Assembly (NCBI RefSeq): GCF_000265365.1
Contig: NC_018011.1
Location: forward strand, 186,001 to 250,000
Reading direction: 5' to 3'
Length of the DNA: 64,000 nt
Source of the DNA: Alistipes finegoldii DSM 17242
Lineage (GTDB): Bacteria > Bacteroidota > Bacteroidia > Bacteroidales > Rikenellaceae
The notes beneath the pieces are model-generated. The model worked only from the letters and a program-made list of their open reading frames with translations, did no database searches and was not told the DNA's origin. Below are positions 1-8,811 of the stretch, piece after piece; position 1 is the first letter of the stretch; every line of letters starts with the position of its first letter. Made by a program: the position numbers and the translations under genes.

Positions 1-400
1 TCGCCATGACGTCCTGATGGTCGCCGAAAATAGACAGCGACTGCGCGGCCAGCGCGCGGGCCGACACGTGGAACACGCCGGGAAGCAGCTCGCCGGAGAT
101 CTTGTACATATTCGGAATCATCAGCAGCAGGCCCTGCGACGCGGTAAACGTCGAAGTGAGGGCGCCGCTCTGGAGCGAACCGTGCACGGCGCCTGCGGCG
201 CCCGCCTCGGACTGCATCTCCACGACTTTCACCGTTTCGCCGAAAATATTTTTACGACCTTGTGCGGCCCACTCGTCCACGAGCTCGGCCATGGTCGAGG
301 AGGGCGTGATGGGGTAAATCGCCGCAACTTCCGAGAACATGTATGCAACATGCGCCGCAGCGTAATTACCGTCACACGTGATAAATTTCTTTTCTGCCAT
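1..400 (-). CDS. nifJ: Pyruvate:ferredoxin (flavodoxin) oxidoreductase, N-terminal part
   Basis: This is the first 133 residues of a large cytoplasmic enzyme that decarboxylates pyruvate to acetyl-CoA and passes the electrons to ferredoxin; the gene runs off the left edge. Translation begins MAEKKFITCDGN and then shows YPITPSSTMAELVDEW, the hallmark N-terminal block of the family, followed by EMQSEAGAAGAVHGS and TFTASQGLLLMIPNMYK, also strongly conserved. The start codon at 398-400 is preceded by an AT-rich leader and a good promoter box 60 bases upstream. Full-length proteins are near 1,180 residues, so the iron-sulfur and TPP domains lie outside the window. The identification is firm from family knowledge. 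Confidence 0.95.
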   Translation of the reverse strand, partial: MAEKKFITCDGNYAAAHVAYMFSEVAAIYPITPSSTMAELVDEWAAQGRKNIFGETVKVVEMQSEAGAAGAVHGSLQSGALTSTFTASQGLLLMIPNMYKISGELLPGVFHVSARALAAQSLSIFGDHQDVMA

Positions 401-459
401 TTTGTTAAAATTTTAGATGATATTGTGTGTGTTTTCTGAATTCAGGACAGAATGCGTTG

Positions 460-467
460 CAAAGATA
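460..467 (-). promoter_or_regulatory. Bacteroidetes -7 box for nifJ
   Basis: On the minus strand this reads TATCTTTG, an exact match to the Bacteroidetes TAnnTTTG element. It lies about 60 bases upstream of the nifJ start, leaving a short 5' leader. Confidence 0.6.
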
Positions 468-781
468 GCAAATCCGGCGGAAATAACAGTCCGATTTCAG
501 AACAAAAAATCAGGAATTTTTACCATTCGGGGTGTTAGCGGAATAACACTCAAGGTTGTTAATTTTTTAACACAAACCTGCGTAAATCACGGAGTTGCAA
601 AACCGGTTTACCCATAGCGCGTTACCACGGCGGCACACTTTCCGGCGCTCCGCCGCGCCTCCTCCGGGGAGCGTCTCCCGGCTCCAGAACAGACGCACAT
701 TCCATTCCGTGCCAAAATAACGCAAAACAGCTTGCATTGAGCAAATTCGGGTTTAACGGATGGGTTGTTCGGGCAGTGCAA
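468..781. other. Intergenic region without a recognisable gene
   Basis: This stretch separates nifJ (minus strand) from the 6S-like RNA (plus strand). I see no convincing ORF, no strong hairpin and no repeat in it. Confidence 0.5.
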
Positions 782-811
782 TTGCAGATCGGGAAAATTT
801 TTCTACTTTTG
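782..811 (+). promoter_or_regulatory. Promoter of the 6S-like RNA
   Basis: TTG at 782-784 and TACTTTTG at 804-811 are separated by 19 bases, the exact Bacteroidetes consensus spacing. Transcription would start near 817, at the first helix of the RNA that follows. Confidence 0.7.
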
Positions 812-814
812 TTC

Positions 815-977
815 CCCGAATTCGTTCTTTACATATCGTCATATGTCAACGATGTATTGGGACCCTAAAATCTGGTAAATTTTTTGCAATCCCGCAATAT
901 CCGTCGTACCCCGAAGGGTGCGTGCTGTAATTTGTGGGATTGAAGGCTTACCAGAGCCGTAGGGTCCGCAGATTCGG
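815..977 (+). ncRNA. ssrS: 6S-like regulatory RNA
   Basis: The sequence folds into one long rod. CCGAAT (near 816) pairs with ATTCGG (near 972); GGGACCCT (859) with AGGGTCC (961-967); TCTGGTAA with TTACCAGA; CAATCCCGCAA with TTGTGGGATTG. Unpaired stretches in the middle resemble the open bubble of 6S RNA, which mimics promoter DNA and holds RNA polymerase. A consensus promoter ends just before the 5' end, and a further hairpin (CCTGCCGC pairing with GCGGCAGG, about 1003-1037) lies downstream. The fold is seen in the sequence; the 6S name is inferred from shape, size (about 160 nt) and the known existence of 6S RNAs in this phylum. Confidence 0.55.
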
Positions 978-1121
978 CAGCACTCTTCCCGTTTTCCTGC
1001 CGCAGCACACCGTACCATATGCGGCGGCAGGATTTATGGATTCACAATCCCCAAACTTCATAGTCACAGAATCCATCAAACAAATGAGGCGTCACTACTA
1101 TTCCTGCCGCCGCTTTTTTAC

Positions 1122-1129
1122 TATCTTTG
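1122..1129 (+). promoter_or_regulatory. Promoter -7 box for the M16 protease pair
   Basis: TATCTTTG matches TAnnTTTG and ends only seven bases before the ATG at 1137. Transcription would start at or next to the start codon, so the mRNA may be leaderless. No clear -33 TTG is seen. Confidence 0.5.
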
Positions 1130-1136
1130 CAGCCAT

Positions 1137-2375
1137 ATGATCGAATACAAAAAGAAAATACTGGCGAACGGACTCACGGTCGTCGTCAACCGCGACCCGG
1201 TCTCGAAGCTCGCCGCGGTAAACATCCTCTATAAAGCAGGCGCACGCAACGAAAATCCCGAACGCACGGGGTTCGCGCATCTGTTCGAACACCTCATGTT
1301 CCGCGGTACGCGCCGCATACCCAACTTCGACCTGCCGGTGCAGATGGCCTGCGGCGACAACAACGCCTTCACCAACAACGACTATACCGATTTCTACATC
1401 ACCCTGCCGAAAGACAACGTCGAGACGGCCCTGTGGCTCGAAAGCGACCGCATGGAGGGGCTCGACATCACGCCCGAAAAACTCGAAACCGAGAAGCGCG
1501 TGGTGATCGAGGAGTTCCGCCAGCGCTACCTCAACCAGCCCTACGGCGACCAACCGATGCTGCTGCGGGCGCTGGCCTACAAGGTCCACCCCTACCGCTG
1601 GGCCACCATCGGGCTGACGCCCGAACATATCGCCCAAGCGACGCCCGACGAGGTGCAGGCCTTCTACCGCGCCCACTACCGCCCTTCGAACGCCATTCTT
1701 TCGATCTCGGCCGACATTGACGAAGAGAAGATGCTCGATCTGGCCGAAAAGTGGTTCGAGCCGCTCGCCAACCGGCCTGCGGCCCCGGACCACATCCGTC
1801 AGGAACCGGTCCAGACCGCACCACGCCGCGAGGTCGCCGAGCGCGACGTCCCCGCCACGACGGTTTCGCTGGCCTTCCACATGGGCGGACGCACCTCGCC
1901 CGACTTCTACATCGCCGACCTCGTGTCGGACCTGCTGGCCGGCGGCGACTCGGCGCGGCTCTACACCCATCTGGTCAAGGAGCAGCGGCTGCTCTCGTCG
2001 GTGAACGCCTACATTTCGGGCGACGTCGATCCCGGACTCTTCGTCTTCACGGGCCAGCTCCTGCCGGAGACGACACCCGAACAGGCCGAAGCGGCCTTCC
2101 GCGCCGAAATCGAAGCGCTCCGGACCCGGCCTGCGACGGATTACGAGGTCGAGAAGGTCAAAAACAAGTTCGAAGCCAACACGCTCTTCGGCGAACTGAA
2201 CGTAATGAACAAGGCGATGAACCTCGGCTTCTACGAGATGCTGGGCGACCTGCCGCTCGTCAACCGCGAGGTTGCGGCCTACCGGGCCGTCACTACCGAC
2301 GACATCATCGACTTCAGCCGCCGCACGTTCCGGCCCGAAAACTGTTCCACCCTCATTTACAAAGCAAGCAAATGA
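1137..2375 (+). CDS. M16 family zinc protease, catalytic subunit
   Basis: A 412-residue insulinase/pitrilysin-type metalloprotease. The inverted zinc motif HxxEH is present as HLFEHLMFRGT near residue 50. The downstream glutamate expected in the family fits EKRVVIEEFRQRY near residue 125, and a second-half M16_C domain follows. There is no obvious signal peptide at the chosen ATG. Its stop codon overlaps the start of the next M16 gene by four bases (ATGA), so the two are translationally coupled and probably form a heterodimer, as in other bacterial M16 pairs. Substrate unknown. Confidence 0.9.
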   Translation: MIEYKKKILANGLTVVVNRDPVSKLAAVNILYKAGARNENPERTGFAHLFEHLMFRGTRRIPNFDLPVQMACGDNNAFTNNDYTDFYITLPKDNVETALWLESDRMEGLDITPEKLETEKRVVIEEFRQRYLNQPYGDQPMLLRALAYKVHPYRWATIGLTPEHIAQATPDEVQAFYRAHYRPSNAILSISADIDEEKMLDLAEKWFEPLANRPAAPDHIRQEPVQTAPRREVAERDVPATTVSLAFHMGGRTSPDFYIADLVSDLLAGGDSARLYTHLVKEQRLLSSVNAYISGDVDPGLFVFTGQLLPETTPEQAEAAFRAEIEALRTRPATDYEVEKVKNKFEANTLFGELNVMNKAMNLGFYEMLGDLPLVNREVAAYRAVTTDDIIDFSRRTFRPENCSTLIYKASK

Positions 2376-3676
2376 CACAACCGCCTCTCGTAATACCCGC
2401 GACCGTCGAGGTCCCGCAGGCCGAAAAGACGACGCTCGCCAACGGCGCCACGCTCTACACGCTCGCCTCGGACGACTTCGAAGTGCTGCGCATCACCTTC
2501 GTGTTCCGCGCCGGATCGGCCGTGCAGCGGGTTCCCTTCTCGGCATCGGCCGCGGCGAACATGCTCGCAGAAGGCACGCGCGACATGACGGCGCAGCAGA
2601 TCGCCGAACAGCTCGACTATTACGGCTCCTATTTCGACGTCAACATCGACCGGGACTACGCCTATATCAGCTTCTGCACGCTCTCCAAATTCTTCGGACA
2701 GACGCTGGCCGTGGCCGAGCAGGTGCTCCTGCATCCGACATTTCCGGAGGAGGAGCTGCGCACCTACTGCGCCAAGCGCAAACAGCGGCTGGCCATCGAG
2801 CGTACGAAAGTGGACGTCGAAGCCCGCGAAGCGTTCGCCCGGACGATGTTCGGTCCCGAACACCCCTACGGCATTTCGGCCGACGAAAACGATTACGACC
2901 GCCTGACGCGGGCCGACGTCGCGGAATTCTACGCCCGCCATTACACGGCCGCCAACGGCTTCGTGGTGTGCAGCGGACGCATCGGCGAGCAGGAACGGGA
3001 AGCCGTGGCCGCCCTCGCGGAGCGGCTGCCGCGGTCGGAGTCCGAAACCGGGACGCCGTTTCCGGCGCCCGTAACCCGGCACGAAGCCTTCGTCGAACAC
3101 CCCGGCGCCGTGCAGTCTTCGATCCGCATCGGACGCATGCTCTTCCCGCGCCAGCATCCCGACTTCTTGGGCATGCAGGTCGTGGCGTCGGTGCTGGGCG
3201 GCTACTTCGGATCGCGCCTGATGCAGAACCTGCGCGAAGAGCGCGGCTACACCTACGGCGTGGTGGCCGCCATGGTCAATTTCGAACAGGCGGGCTACTT
3301 CGCCGTCGCAACGCAGGTCGGCACCGACGTCACGCGCGACGCCCTGCGGGAGATCTACGCCGAAATCGAACGGCTGCGCACGGAGCCGATGCCCGACGAG
3401 GAACTTTCGCTGGTCAAGAACATCATGATCGGCGAAATGATGCGCATTCTCGACGGTCCGTTCGGCATCGCCGACGTCACGATCGAAAACATCCTCTGCG
3501 GCTGGGACCACACCGTCATCGGCGAGAACATCCGCCGCATACAGGCCATGACGCCCGCCGACATACAGCGTCTGGCGCAGAAATACCTCGCGCGCGAGGA
3601 TCTGGTGACCGTCATCGCAGGCGACCCCATCCCGGAGGAGCGGCAGGCCCCGGAAGAAAAGGCGGATCGCCAGTGA
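2372..3676 (+). CDS. M16 family protease-like protein, non-catalytic partner
   Basis: A 434-residue M16 homologue starting MTQPPLVIPATVEVP. The position where HxxEH should lie reads SASAAANMLAEGTRDM, so the zinc ligands are missing and the protein is probably the inactive partner. C-terminal M16 features are present, including the R/Y-rich block LREERGYTYGVVAAM that helps bind substrate. The ATG at 2372 overlaps the stop of the active subunit. A longer upstream open frame exists but only shadows the first gene. A strong terminator follows at about 3762. Confidence 0.88.
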   Translation: MTQPPLVIPATVEVPQAEKTTLANGATLYTLASDDFEVLRITFVFRAGSAVQRVPFSASAAANMLAEGTRDMTAQQIAEQLDYYGSYFDVNIDRDYAYISFCTLSKFFGQTLAVAEQVLLHPTFPEEELRTYCAKRKQRLAIERTKVDVEAREAFARTMFGPEHPYGISADENDYDRLTRADVAEFYARHYTAANGFVVCSGRIGEQEREAVAALAERLPRSESETGTPFPAPVTRHEAFVEHPGAVQSSIRIGRMLFPRQHPDFLGMQVVASVLGGYFGSRLMQNLREERGYTYGVVAAMVNFEQAGYFAVATQVGTDVTRDALREIYAEIERLRTEPMPDEELSLVKNIMIGEMMRILDGPFGIADVTIENILCGWDHTVIGENIRRIQAMTPADIQRLAQKYLAREDLVTVIAGDPIPEERQAPEEKADRQ

Positions 3677-3761
3677 CGCGCAGCCGAATTTCACCCCGGC
3701 GGCCGCAGCAGCGCACAGACAGAACAGTAAGCGGAAGCCCCGACCATACGGAACCGGCAAC

Positions 3762-3793
3762 AAAAAAGCATCCCTCAACGGGATGCTTTTTAT
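3762..3793. terminator. Bidirectional rho-independent terminator
   Basis: AAAAAGCATCCC and GGGATGCTTTTT form a perfect stem around a short CTCAAC loop, with A and T runs on the two sides, so it can stop the M16 operon and also transcription from the right. Confidence 0.8.
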
Positions 3794-3856
3794 TTCAATG
3801 CAGGCATATGACGCATGGCCGCAGGCTTATGATCGCACAACGTATGACCGCAGACG

Positions 3857-3898
3857 CATAATGCACGGCGCATGATGCACGGCGCATGATGCACGGCG
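3857..3898. repeat. Three tandem 14-bp repeats
   Basis: CATGATGCACGGCG occurs three times in a row (the first copy has one A for G). It lies just past the 3' end of rsmA. Confidence 0.85.
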
Positions 3899-3914
3899 CA
3901 CGGACTCCGAACGG

Positions 3915-5066
3915 CTACGTTCTGTTCGCCGCAACCCAGTCGGTCAGCTCCACGAAGTCGGCGACCGAAAGCTGCTCGGCGCGCTGCGTGAAGAAAGGAT
4001 GCTCCGCGCCGCCGAAATTGCCGAATACCGACCGCAGCGAGTTGCGGATCATCTTGCGCCGCTGTCCGAAGGAGGCTTTCACGACTTTCACGAACAACGT
4101 TTCGTCGCAGGCGAGCCGCTCGACGCCGTTGCGGCGCAGGCGGATCACCGCGCTCTTGACCTTGGGCGGCGGATTGAAAACCGTCTCATTGACCGTAAAA
4201 AGATACTCGATGTCGTACCACGCCTGCAAAAGCACCGAAAGAATGCCGTACTCCTTCGAGCCGGGAGGTTCGGCCAGCCGCACGGCGACCTCCTTCTGGA
4301 TCATGCCGACGCATTCAGGCACCAGATCGCGGTTCTCCAGCACCTTGAAGAATATCTGCGAAGAGATATTGTAGGGAAAATTGCCGATGATTTTCAGCCC
4401 TCCGGGAAACAGTTCGCGCAGGTTCATCTTCAGGAAGTCGCCTTCCATCAGACGCGGCGTGAATTCGGGGTAATGCGCATGCAGGTATTCGACGCTTTCC
4501 GGGTCGATCTCGGCCCCGTAGGTGACGATGTCGTCGCGCCTGAGCAGAAACTGCGTCAGCACGCCCATGCCGCACCCGACCTCCAGCACGTCGCAGCGCC
4601 CGGCAGCTTTCGCCCCCTGCCCGGCATCCGGCGTAACATCCGGCTCTATACCCGACACACCCTCCGGCCCTGTCTCCTGCGCAACATCCCGCCCGGCACC
4701 CGCCACGACACCCGATTCCGTACTCTGCACGACATCTGGTCCGGCACCCGCAGCGACATCCGGCCCGGCAGCAATTTCCGCCGTCCGGCCATCGACTGCG
4801 ACTGCGGCATCCCCGGTTGCGGCCGCTGCACCCGTCTCGGCAGCGTTTCCGGTCCCTCTTTTCGCTGCAATGATTACGGCCGTCTCCGGCTCCTCCGGTC
4901 CTCTCCCAGCCGCAGCCTGCCCGTCCGCTCCGGGAAGAGCGGCAACAGCAGGAGCTGTCCGCAGCCGGATCTCTCCGCCCGAAAGTGAGTCGCAGATTTT
5001 GCGCGCAATATTCAGATCGACCAGAAAATGCTGGCCCAGCGCCTTTTTAGCCCTTACTTCACTCAT
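3915..5066 (-). CDS. rsmA: 16S rRNA A1518/A1519 dimethyltransferase with a large insertion
   Basis: RsmA (KsgA) uses S-adenosylmethionine to dimethylate two adenines near the 3' end of 16S rRNA during 30S assembly. The N-terminal signature KALGQHFLVD, SAM motif I LEVGCGMGVL (residues 161-170) and catalytic motif GNFPYNIS are all present, as is the C-terminal helical domain. The protein is 383 residues rather than about 260-275. The excess is an Ala/Gly/Pro/Asp-rich segment at about residues 31-156, with loose repeats such as AGPDV and GAGRDV, placed between the first helix and motif I. The frame is continuous and the core is intact, so the enzyme is probably active with a surface loop. The gene ends near the GNAT remnant on the same strand. 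Confidence 0.93.
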   Translation of the reverse strand: MSEVRAKKALGQHFLVDLNIARKICDSLSGGEIRLRTAPAVAALPGADGQAAAGRGPEEPETAVIIAAKRGTGNAAETGAAAATGDAAVAVDGRTAEIAAGPDVAAGAGPDVVQSTESGVVAGAGRDVAQETGPEGVSGIEPDVTPDAGQGAKAAGRCDVLEVGCGMGVLTQFLLRRDDIVTYGAEIDPESVEYLHAHYPEFTPRLMEGDFLKMNLRELFPGGLKIIGNFPYNISSQIFFKVLENRDLVPECVGMIQKEVAVRLAEPPGSKEYGILSVLLQAWYDIEYLFTVNETVFNPPPKVKSAVIRLRRNGVERLACDETLFVKVVKASFGQRRKMIRNSLRSVFGNFGGAEHPFFTQRAEQLSVADFVELTDWVAANRT

Positions 5067-5067
5067 T

Positions 5068-5561
5068 CTATTTCAGCAATTCATAATAACAGCCGTCCAC
5101 GAACGCTCCGTTCCCGACAAAAGCGCGGTGCATCGTCCCCACGAAACGGAATCCGGCTTTGTCCAGCACCCGCTGCGAAGCGGGATTCGAGACGTATGCG
5201 GCGGCAAAGATACGAATTATCGGGGTATTTGCGAAAACCCACTCCGCGGCCCGCGCCACGGCGGCGGTCATAACGCCCCGTCCCCGGTACGAGACCCCGG
5301 TACGAAGCCCCGATCCGACAGCCGATTCCGGCGTTGAACCGCCCGACATCCGTCCCCGGCGCCAACCCGATGCCGCCCACGGCTTTGCCGCCGATCACTA
5401 CGGCGAAATCCTCCGGCGGGGGGGGGCTGCGTAATGAAGGCGTGCGCATCGCCCGGCGAATAGGGACCCTGCAGCTTCCGAAAATTCCCGGCCAAGACAA
5501 CCGCATCGATCTTCCGGAAAATTTTCCGAAGTTCCCGGCCCTCCGCCTCAGCCCTCTCCAA
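5068..5561 (-). pseudogene. Broken GNAT acetyltransferase
   Basis: Three reading frames together make one GNAT protein. The first gives AVVLAGNFRKLQGPYSPGDA and HAFITQPPP. After a run of nine G (5418-5426) the next frame gives PEDFAVVIGGKAVGGIGL. After a 13-bp tandem duplication around 5285-5310 the third gives SYRGRGVMTAAVARAAEW and NPASQRVLDKAGFRFVG, the acetyl-CoA-binding part. Removing one G and one 13-bp copy would restore a single frame. The N terminus begins right beside a terminator and looks shortened. Either it is a true pseudogene, or the G tract is a slippage switch; the second lesion favours decay. Confidence 0.75.
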
Positions 5562-5594
5562 AAAAATCCGCCGGGCGCAATGTCCGGCGGATAA
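5560..5594 (-). terminator. Rho-independent terminator
   Basis: On the minus strand ATCCGCCGG pairs with CCGGCGGAT and is followed by seven T. It ends the small membrane gene to its right. Confidence 0.8.
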
Positions 5595-5597
5595 CTC

Positions 5598-5840
5598 TCA
5601 GCGCTTCTGTCTGCGCGATTTCTTCTTCTCCTGCCGCTCCTTGGCCCGGCGTTCGAGCCGCACGCGGCGCTGCGTCAGGCGGAACGTGTAGAGCAGGCCC
5701 ACGAAACCCACACCCAGCAGCGTAATCCAGAACCAGACGGCAATGCCCCGTTCCATATACTCCAGCGCGTAAATCACGCCCGCGACCGCCGCGATCATCA
5801 TCACGAGACGGACGATCTGCATAACATTCGTTTTCCTCAT
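5598..5840 (-). CDS. Small two-helix membrane protein
   Basis: An 80-residue protein starting MRKTNVMQIVRLVMM, preceded by a good AAGGAGTG ribosome site; a longer upstream frame is ignored for that reason. Two hydrophobic helices (about residues 8-24 and 30-48) are followed by a very basic tail rich in R, K and E. No family recognised. The terminator at 5560-5594 closes it. Function unknown; an inner-membrane location is inferred. Confidence 0.7.
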   Translation of the reverse strand: MRKTNVMQIVRLVMMIAAVAGVIYALEYMERGIAVWFWITLLGVGFVGLLYTFRLTQRRVRLERRAKERQEKKKSRRQKR

Positions 5841-6054
5841 ATCACTCCTTATTTTACACGTTTCCGACTCCGGGCGCCGGCCGCCGCAACCGCAGCGCCG
5901 CACGGACCGGCACACAAAACCGCACGCAAAACCGCTGCACGGACCCGCGCGCACCGATCGTCCTCTTCCCCGCGCGCCATACGCCACAAAACAACTGCGT
6001 CGCCCTGCCGGAAAACACGGTCTCCACGCTCCGAAACAACTGTAAAGCGCCCCG

Positions 6055-6273
6055 TCAAGGAATCTGGTGCCGGTTCACCTCGTCGAGGTGCCTGCACTTG
6101 CGCTTATGGCATTCGTTGTACACCATACCCGCGCCGGCCAGTGCGAACAGCACCGCCACGATCAGGTCGAAAATACAGTTTTTGTTCGACAAAGCCCAGA
6201 ATATATTGACACCGAGCCACACGAGCGTCACAATCAGGAAAATCACGGCAACAGTAAAAGTCTTTTTGTTCAT
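6055..6273 (-). CDS. Small two-helix membrane protein
   Basis: A 72-residue protein starting MNKKTFTVAVIFLIVTLVW. Two hydrophobic helices (about 6-27 and 34-52) precede a hydrophilic tail, YNECHKRKCRHLDEVNRH, that holds two cysteines and two histidines. I do not recognise the family. It lies between recQ and the preceding small membrane gene on the same strand. The roughly 210 bases downstream of it (5841-6054) are GC-rich with no supported gene. Confidence 0.65.
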   Translation of the reverse strand: MNKKTFTVAVIFLIVTLVWLGVNIFWALSNKNCIFDLIVAVLFALAGAGMVYNECHKRKCRHLDEVNRHQIP

Positions 6274-6349
6274 AGGCGTATTTGTTAAGTTAGTCCATTC
6301 CTCGGAACAGTGACGCAACAGCCGCGGGACAGCAGGTCGGTACAGGGCG

Positions 6350-8542
6350 TCAGTTACCCTGCTCGCACATGAATTTGATACGCACCAGACGTATCTCCTC
6401 CTCGGTATAGTCGGCCCCCAGTTCGTCGATGGCCGCATCGAGCGAGTCGCTCTCGGCGTCCTCCTTGAAATAGAGGTATATGTCCTCGATCTTGTCCTCG
6501 TCCATAAACTCCCGGAGGTAATAGGAGATGTCGAGCTTCGTGCCCGAATTGACGATTCCCTCGATCTCGGTCAGCAGCTCGTCGAAATCGAGATCCTTGG
6601 CACGGGCGATGTCCTCGAAATCCATCTTCCGGTCGATCGACTGGATGATGAAGATCTTGTTGCCCGACTTGTTGCCGACCGACTTGACGATCATGTCCTG
6701 CGGACGGATGATCTCCTTCTCCTCGACGTAGGCCTTGATCAGCTTGATGAACTCCTCGCCGAACTTGCGGGCCTTGCCCACGCCGACACCGGTAATGTTC
6801 TGCATCTCTTCGAGGGTGATGGGGTACTGCACGGCCATATCTTCGAGCGACGGGTCCTGAAAGATGACGAACGGCGGCAGCCCGTGCTGCTTGGCGACCT
6901 TCTTGCGCAGGTCCTTGAGCATCGAGAACAGCTCCTCGTCCGCCGCGCCGCCCTTGCCCATCGGGGCCACGGCCTCGGCCTCCCGCTCCTCCTCGTCGTA
7001 ATTGTGGTCGAGCGTCACGGTCACGGGGAACGGCATGGCGATGAAATTCTCGCCCTTGCGGTTCACCGAGATCAGTCCGTAATTCTCGATATTCTTGTCC
7101 ACCAGTCCGAGGATGAGCGCCTGACGCAGTACGGCGCCCCAGAAACTGGCGTCGTGTTCGGCGCCTGCGCCGAACCACTTGCTCTTGTTGTGTCCGTAGC
7201 TCTTTATCAGCGCCGTGGTCTTGCCCGTCAGCACATTCACCAGATAGTCGCCCTTGAACTTGTCGCCGATGTCGCGCAGAGCCTCCAGCAGCATCTTCAG
7301 CGCGGCCTTGGCGTCGATCTTGGGCCGCGGATTGCGGCAGTTGTCGCAGTTGCCGCAGTTCTCCTCCGTATACTCCTCGCCGAAGTAGTGCAGCAGCGTC
7401 TTGCGGCGGCACATCGAACTCTCGGCGTACGACACCGTCTCCAGCAGCAGCAGTTTGCCGATCTCCTGTTCGGCGATAGGCTTGCCCTGCATGAACTTTT
7501 CGAGTTTCTGAATATCCTTGTAACTGTAGAAGGTCAGGCAGTAGCCTTCGCCGCCGTCACGGCCGGCGCGGCCCGTCTCCTGATAATAGCCTTCGAGCGA
7601 CTTGGGTATGTCGTAATGGATCACATAACGCACGTCGGGCTTGTCGATGCCCATGCCGAATGCGATCGTGGCGACGATCACGTCGGCGCGCTCCATCAGG
7701 AAATGGTCCTGATTGGCGGCGCGCGTCGCGGCGTCCATGCCGGCGTGGTAGGCCAGCGCCTTGATGCCGTTGGCCACGAGCAGTTCGGTCAGCTCCTCGA
7801 CCTTCTTGCGGCTCAGGCAGTAGATGATGCCGCTCTTGCCCTCGTTCTGCTTGATGAAGCGGATGATGTCGCGGTCCACGTTGTGCTTGGGCCGGATTTC
7901 GTAATAGAGGTTCGGGCGGTTGAACGACGACTTGAAGACCGAAGCGTCGGACATGCCCAGATTCTTCTGAATGTCCAGCTGGACCTTGGGCGTGGCGGTC
8001 GCCGTCAGGGCGATCAGCGGCGCAGGACCGATTTCGTTGATGATCGGACGGATGCGGCGGTACTCCGGCCGGAAGTCGTGCCCCCACTCCGAGATGCAGT
8101 GCGCCTCGTCGATGGCGTAGAACGACACCTTTATCTTATGCAGGAAAGCCACGTTGTCCTCCTTGGTCAGCGACTCAGGGGCGAAATAGAGCAGCTTGGT
8201 CTTTCCCGACAGCACGTCGGCGCGCACCTGCGCCACGGCGGTCTTGTTGAGCGACGAGTTGAGGAAATGGGCGATCCCCGAATCGGCCGAGAAGGTGCGC
8301 ATGGCGTCCACCTGATTCTTCATCAGCGCGATAAGCGGTGAAATGACGATCGCCACGCCGTCCATGATCAGGGCGGGCAGTTGGTAGCACAGGGACTTTC
8401 CGCCGCCCGTCGGCATAAGCACGAACGTATCGTTTCCCTCCAGCACATTGCGGATCACAGCCTCCTGATTCCCTTTGAACGACGAAAAGCCGAAGTACTC
8501 CTTCAGTTTGTCGTGCAGCAGGGACAATTCATTTTGTTTCAT
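6350..8542 (-). CDS. recQ: ATP-dependent DNA helicase RecQ
   Basis: A 730-residue 3'-5' superfamily 2 helicase for recombination and repair of stalled forks. Walker A is MPTGGGKSLCYQL, Walker B/DEAH is AIDEAHCISEWGHDFRPEY, and motif VI is QETGRAGRDGGEGYC. The RecQ zinc site is CRRKTLLHYFGEEY followed by NCGNCDNC. A winged-helix domain and an HRDC domain (near PLEDMAVQYPITLEEMQ-like segment, with GVGVGKARKFG) follow, and an acidic C-terminal extension is present. Length is normal for long RecQ forms. It is a single gene, divergent from the porin to its right. Confidence 0.96.
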   Translation of the reverse strand: MKQNELSLLHDKLKEYFGFSSFKGNQEAVIRNVLEGNDTFVLMPTGGGKSLCYQLPALIMDGVAIVISPLIALMKNQVDAMRTFSADSGIAHFLNSSLNKTAVAQVRADVLSGKTKLLYFAPESLTKEDNVAFLHKIKVSFYAIDEAHCISEWGHDFRPEYRRIRPIINEIGPAPLIALTATATPKVQLDIQKNLGMSDASVFKSSFNRPNLYYEIRPKHNVDRDIIRFIKQNEGKSGIIYCLSRKKVEELTELLVANGIKALAYHAGMDAATRAANQDHFLMERADVIVATIAFGMGIDKPDVRYVIHYDIPKSLEGYYQETGRAGRDGGEGYCLTFYSYKDIQKLEKFMQGKPIAEQEIGKLLLLETVSYAESSMCRRKTLLHYFGEEYTEENCGNCDNCRNPRPKIDAKAALKMLLEALRDIGDKFKGDYLVNVLTGKTTALIKSYGHNKSKWFGAGAEHDASFWGAVLRQALILGLVDKNIENYGLISVNRKGENFIAMPFPVTVTLDHNYDEEEREAEAVAPMGKGGAADEELFSMLKDLRKKVAKQHGLPPFVIFQDPSLEDMAVQYPITLEEMQNITGVGVGKARKFGEEFIKLIKAYVEEKEIIRPQDMIVKSVGNKSGNKIFIIQSIDRKMDFEDIARAKDLDFDELLTEIEGIVNSGTKLDISYYLREFMDEDKIEDIYLYFKEDAESDSLDAAIDELGADYTEEEIRLVRIKFMCEQGN

Positions 8543-8811
8543 TTCGCCGATTCTACTCTTTATTCACAAATTCTTAGGTAAAGTTAGCAAAAAATTCGGA
8601 ATTCCGCACCATCTACCGATAAAAATTCAGCGTCCCGGCGATTGGAGCAAGCCCGGCCGCGCCCGGCTCAACGAAATGGTTTCGTTTCTTTCCGGTACGG
8701 ACACAAGAACGGGCGCCCCGGAAAAATGGCATATTCTATGCAAAAGAGTTCCCCGATCCCCTGCAAACAGTTTGCTGTCCGACGCTTATTAACCGACATA
8801 ACCAGTCAGCC

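Noticed and set aside
934..1140. 68-codon open frame between the 6S-like RNA and the M16 protease
   Set aside because: It overlaps the 3' end of the RNA and the protease promoter and has no ribosome site or protein-like composition.
1098..2378. 426-codon frame antisense to the M16 protease, and similar long antisense frames elsewhere in the GC-rich part
   Set aside because: High GC with strong codon bias opens the antisense frames; the sense frames carry clear family motifs.
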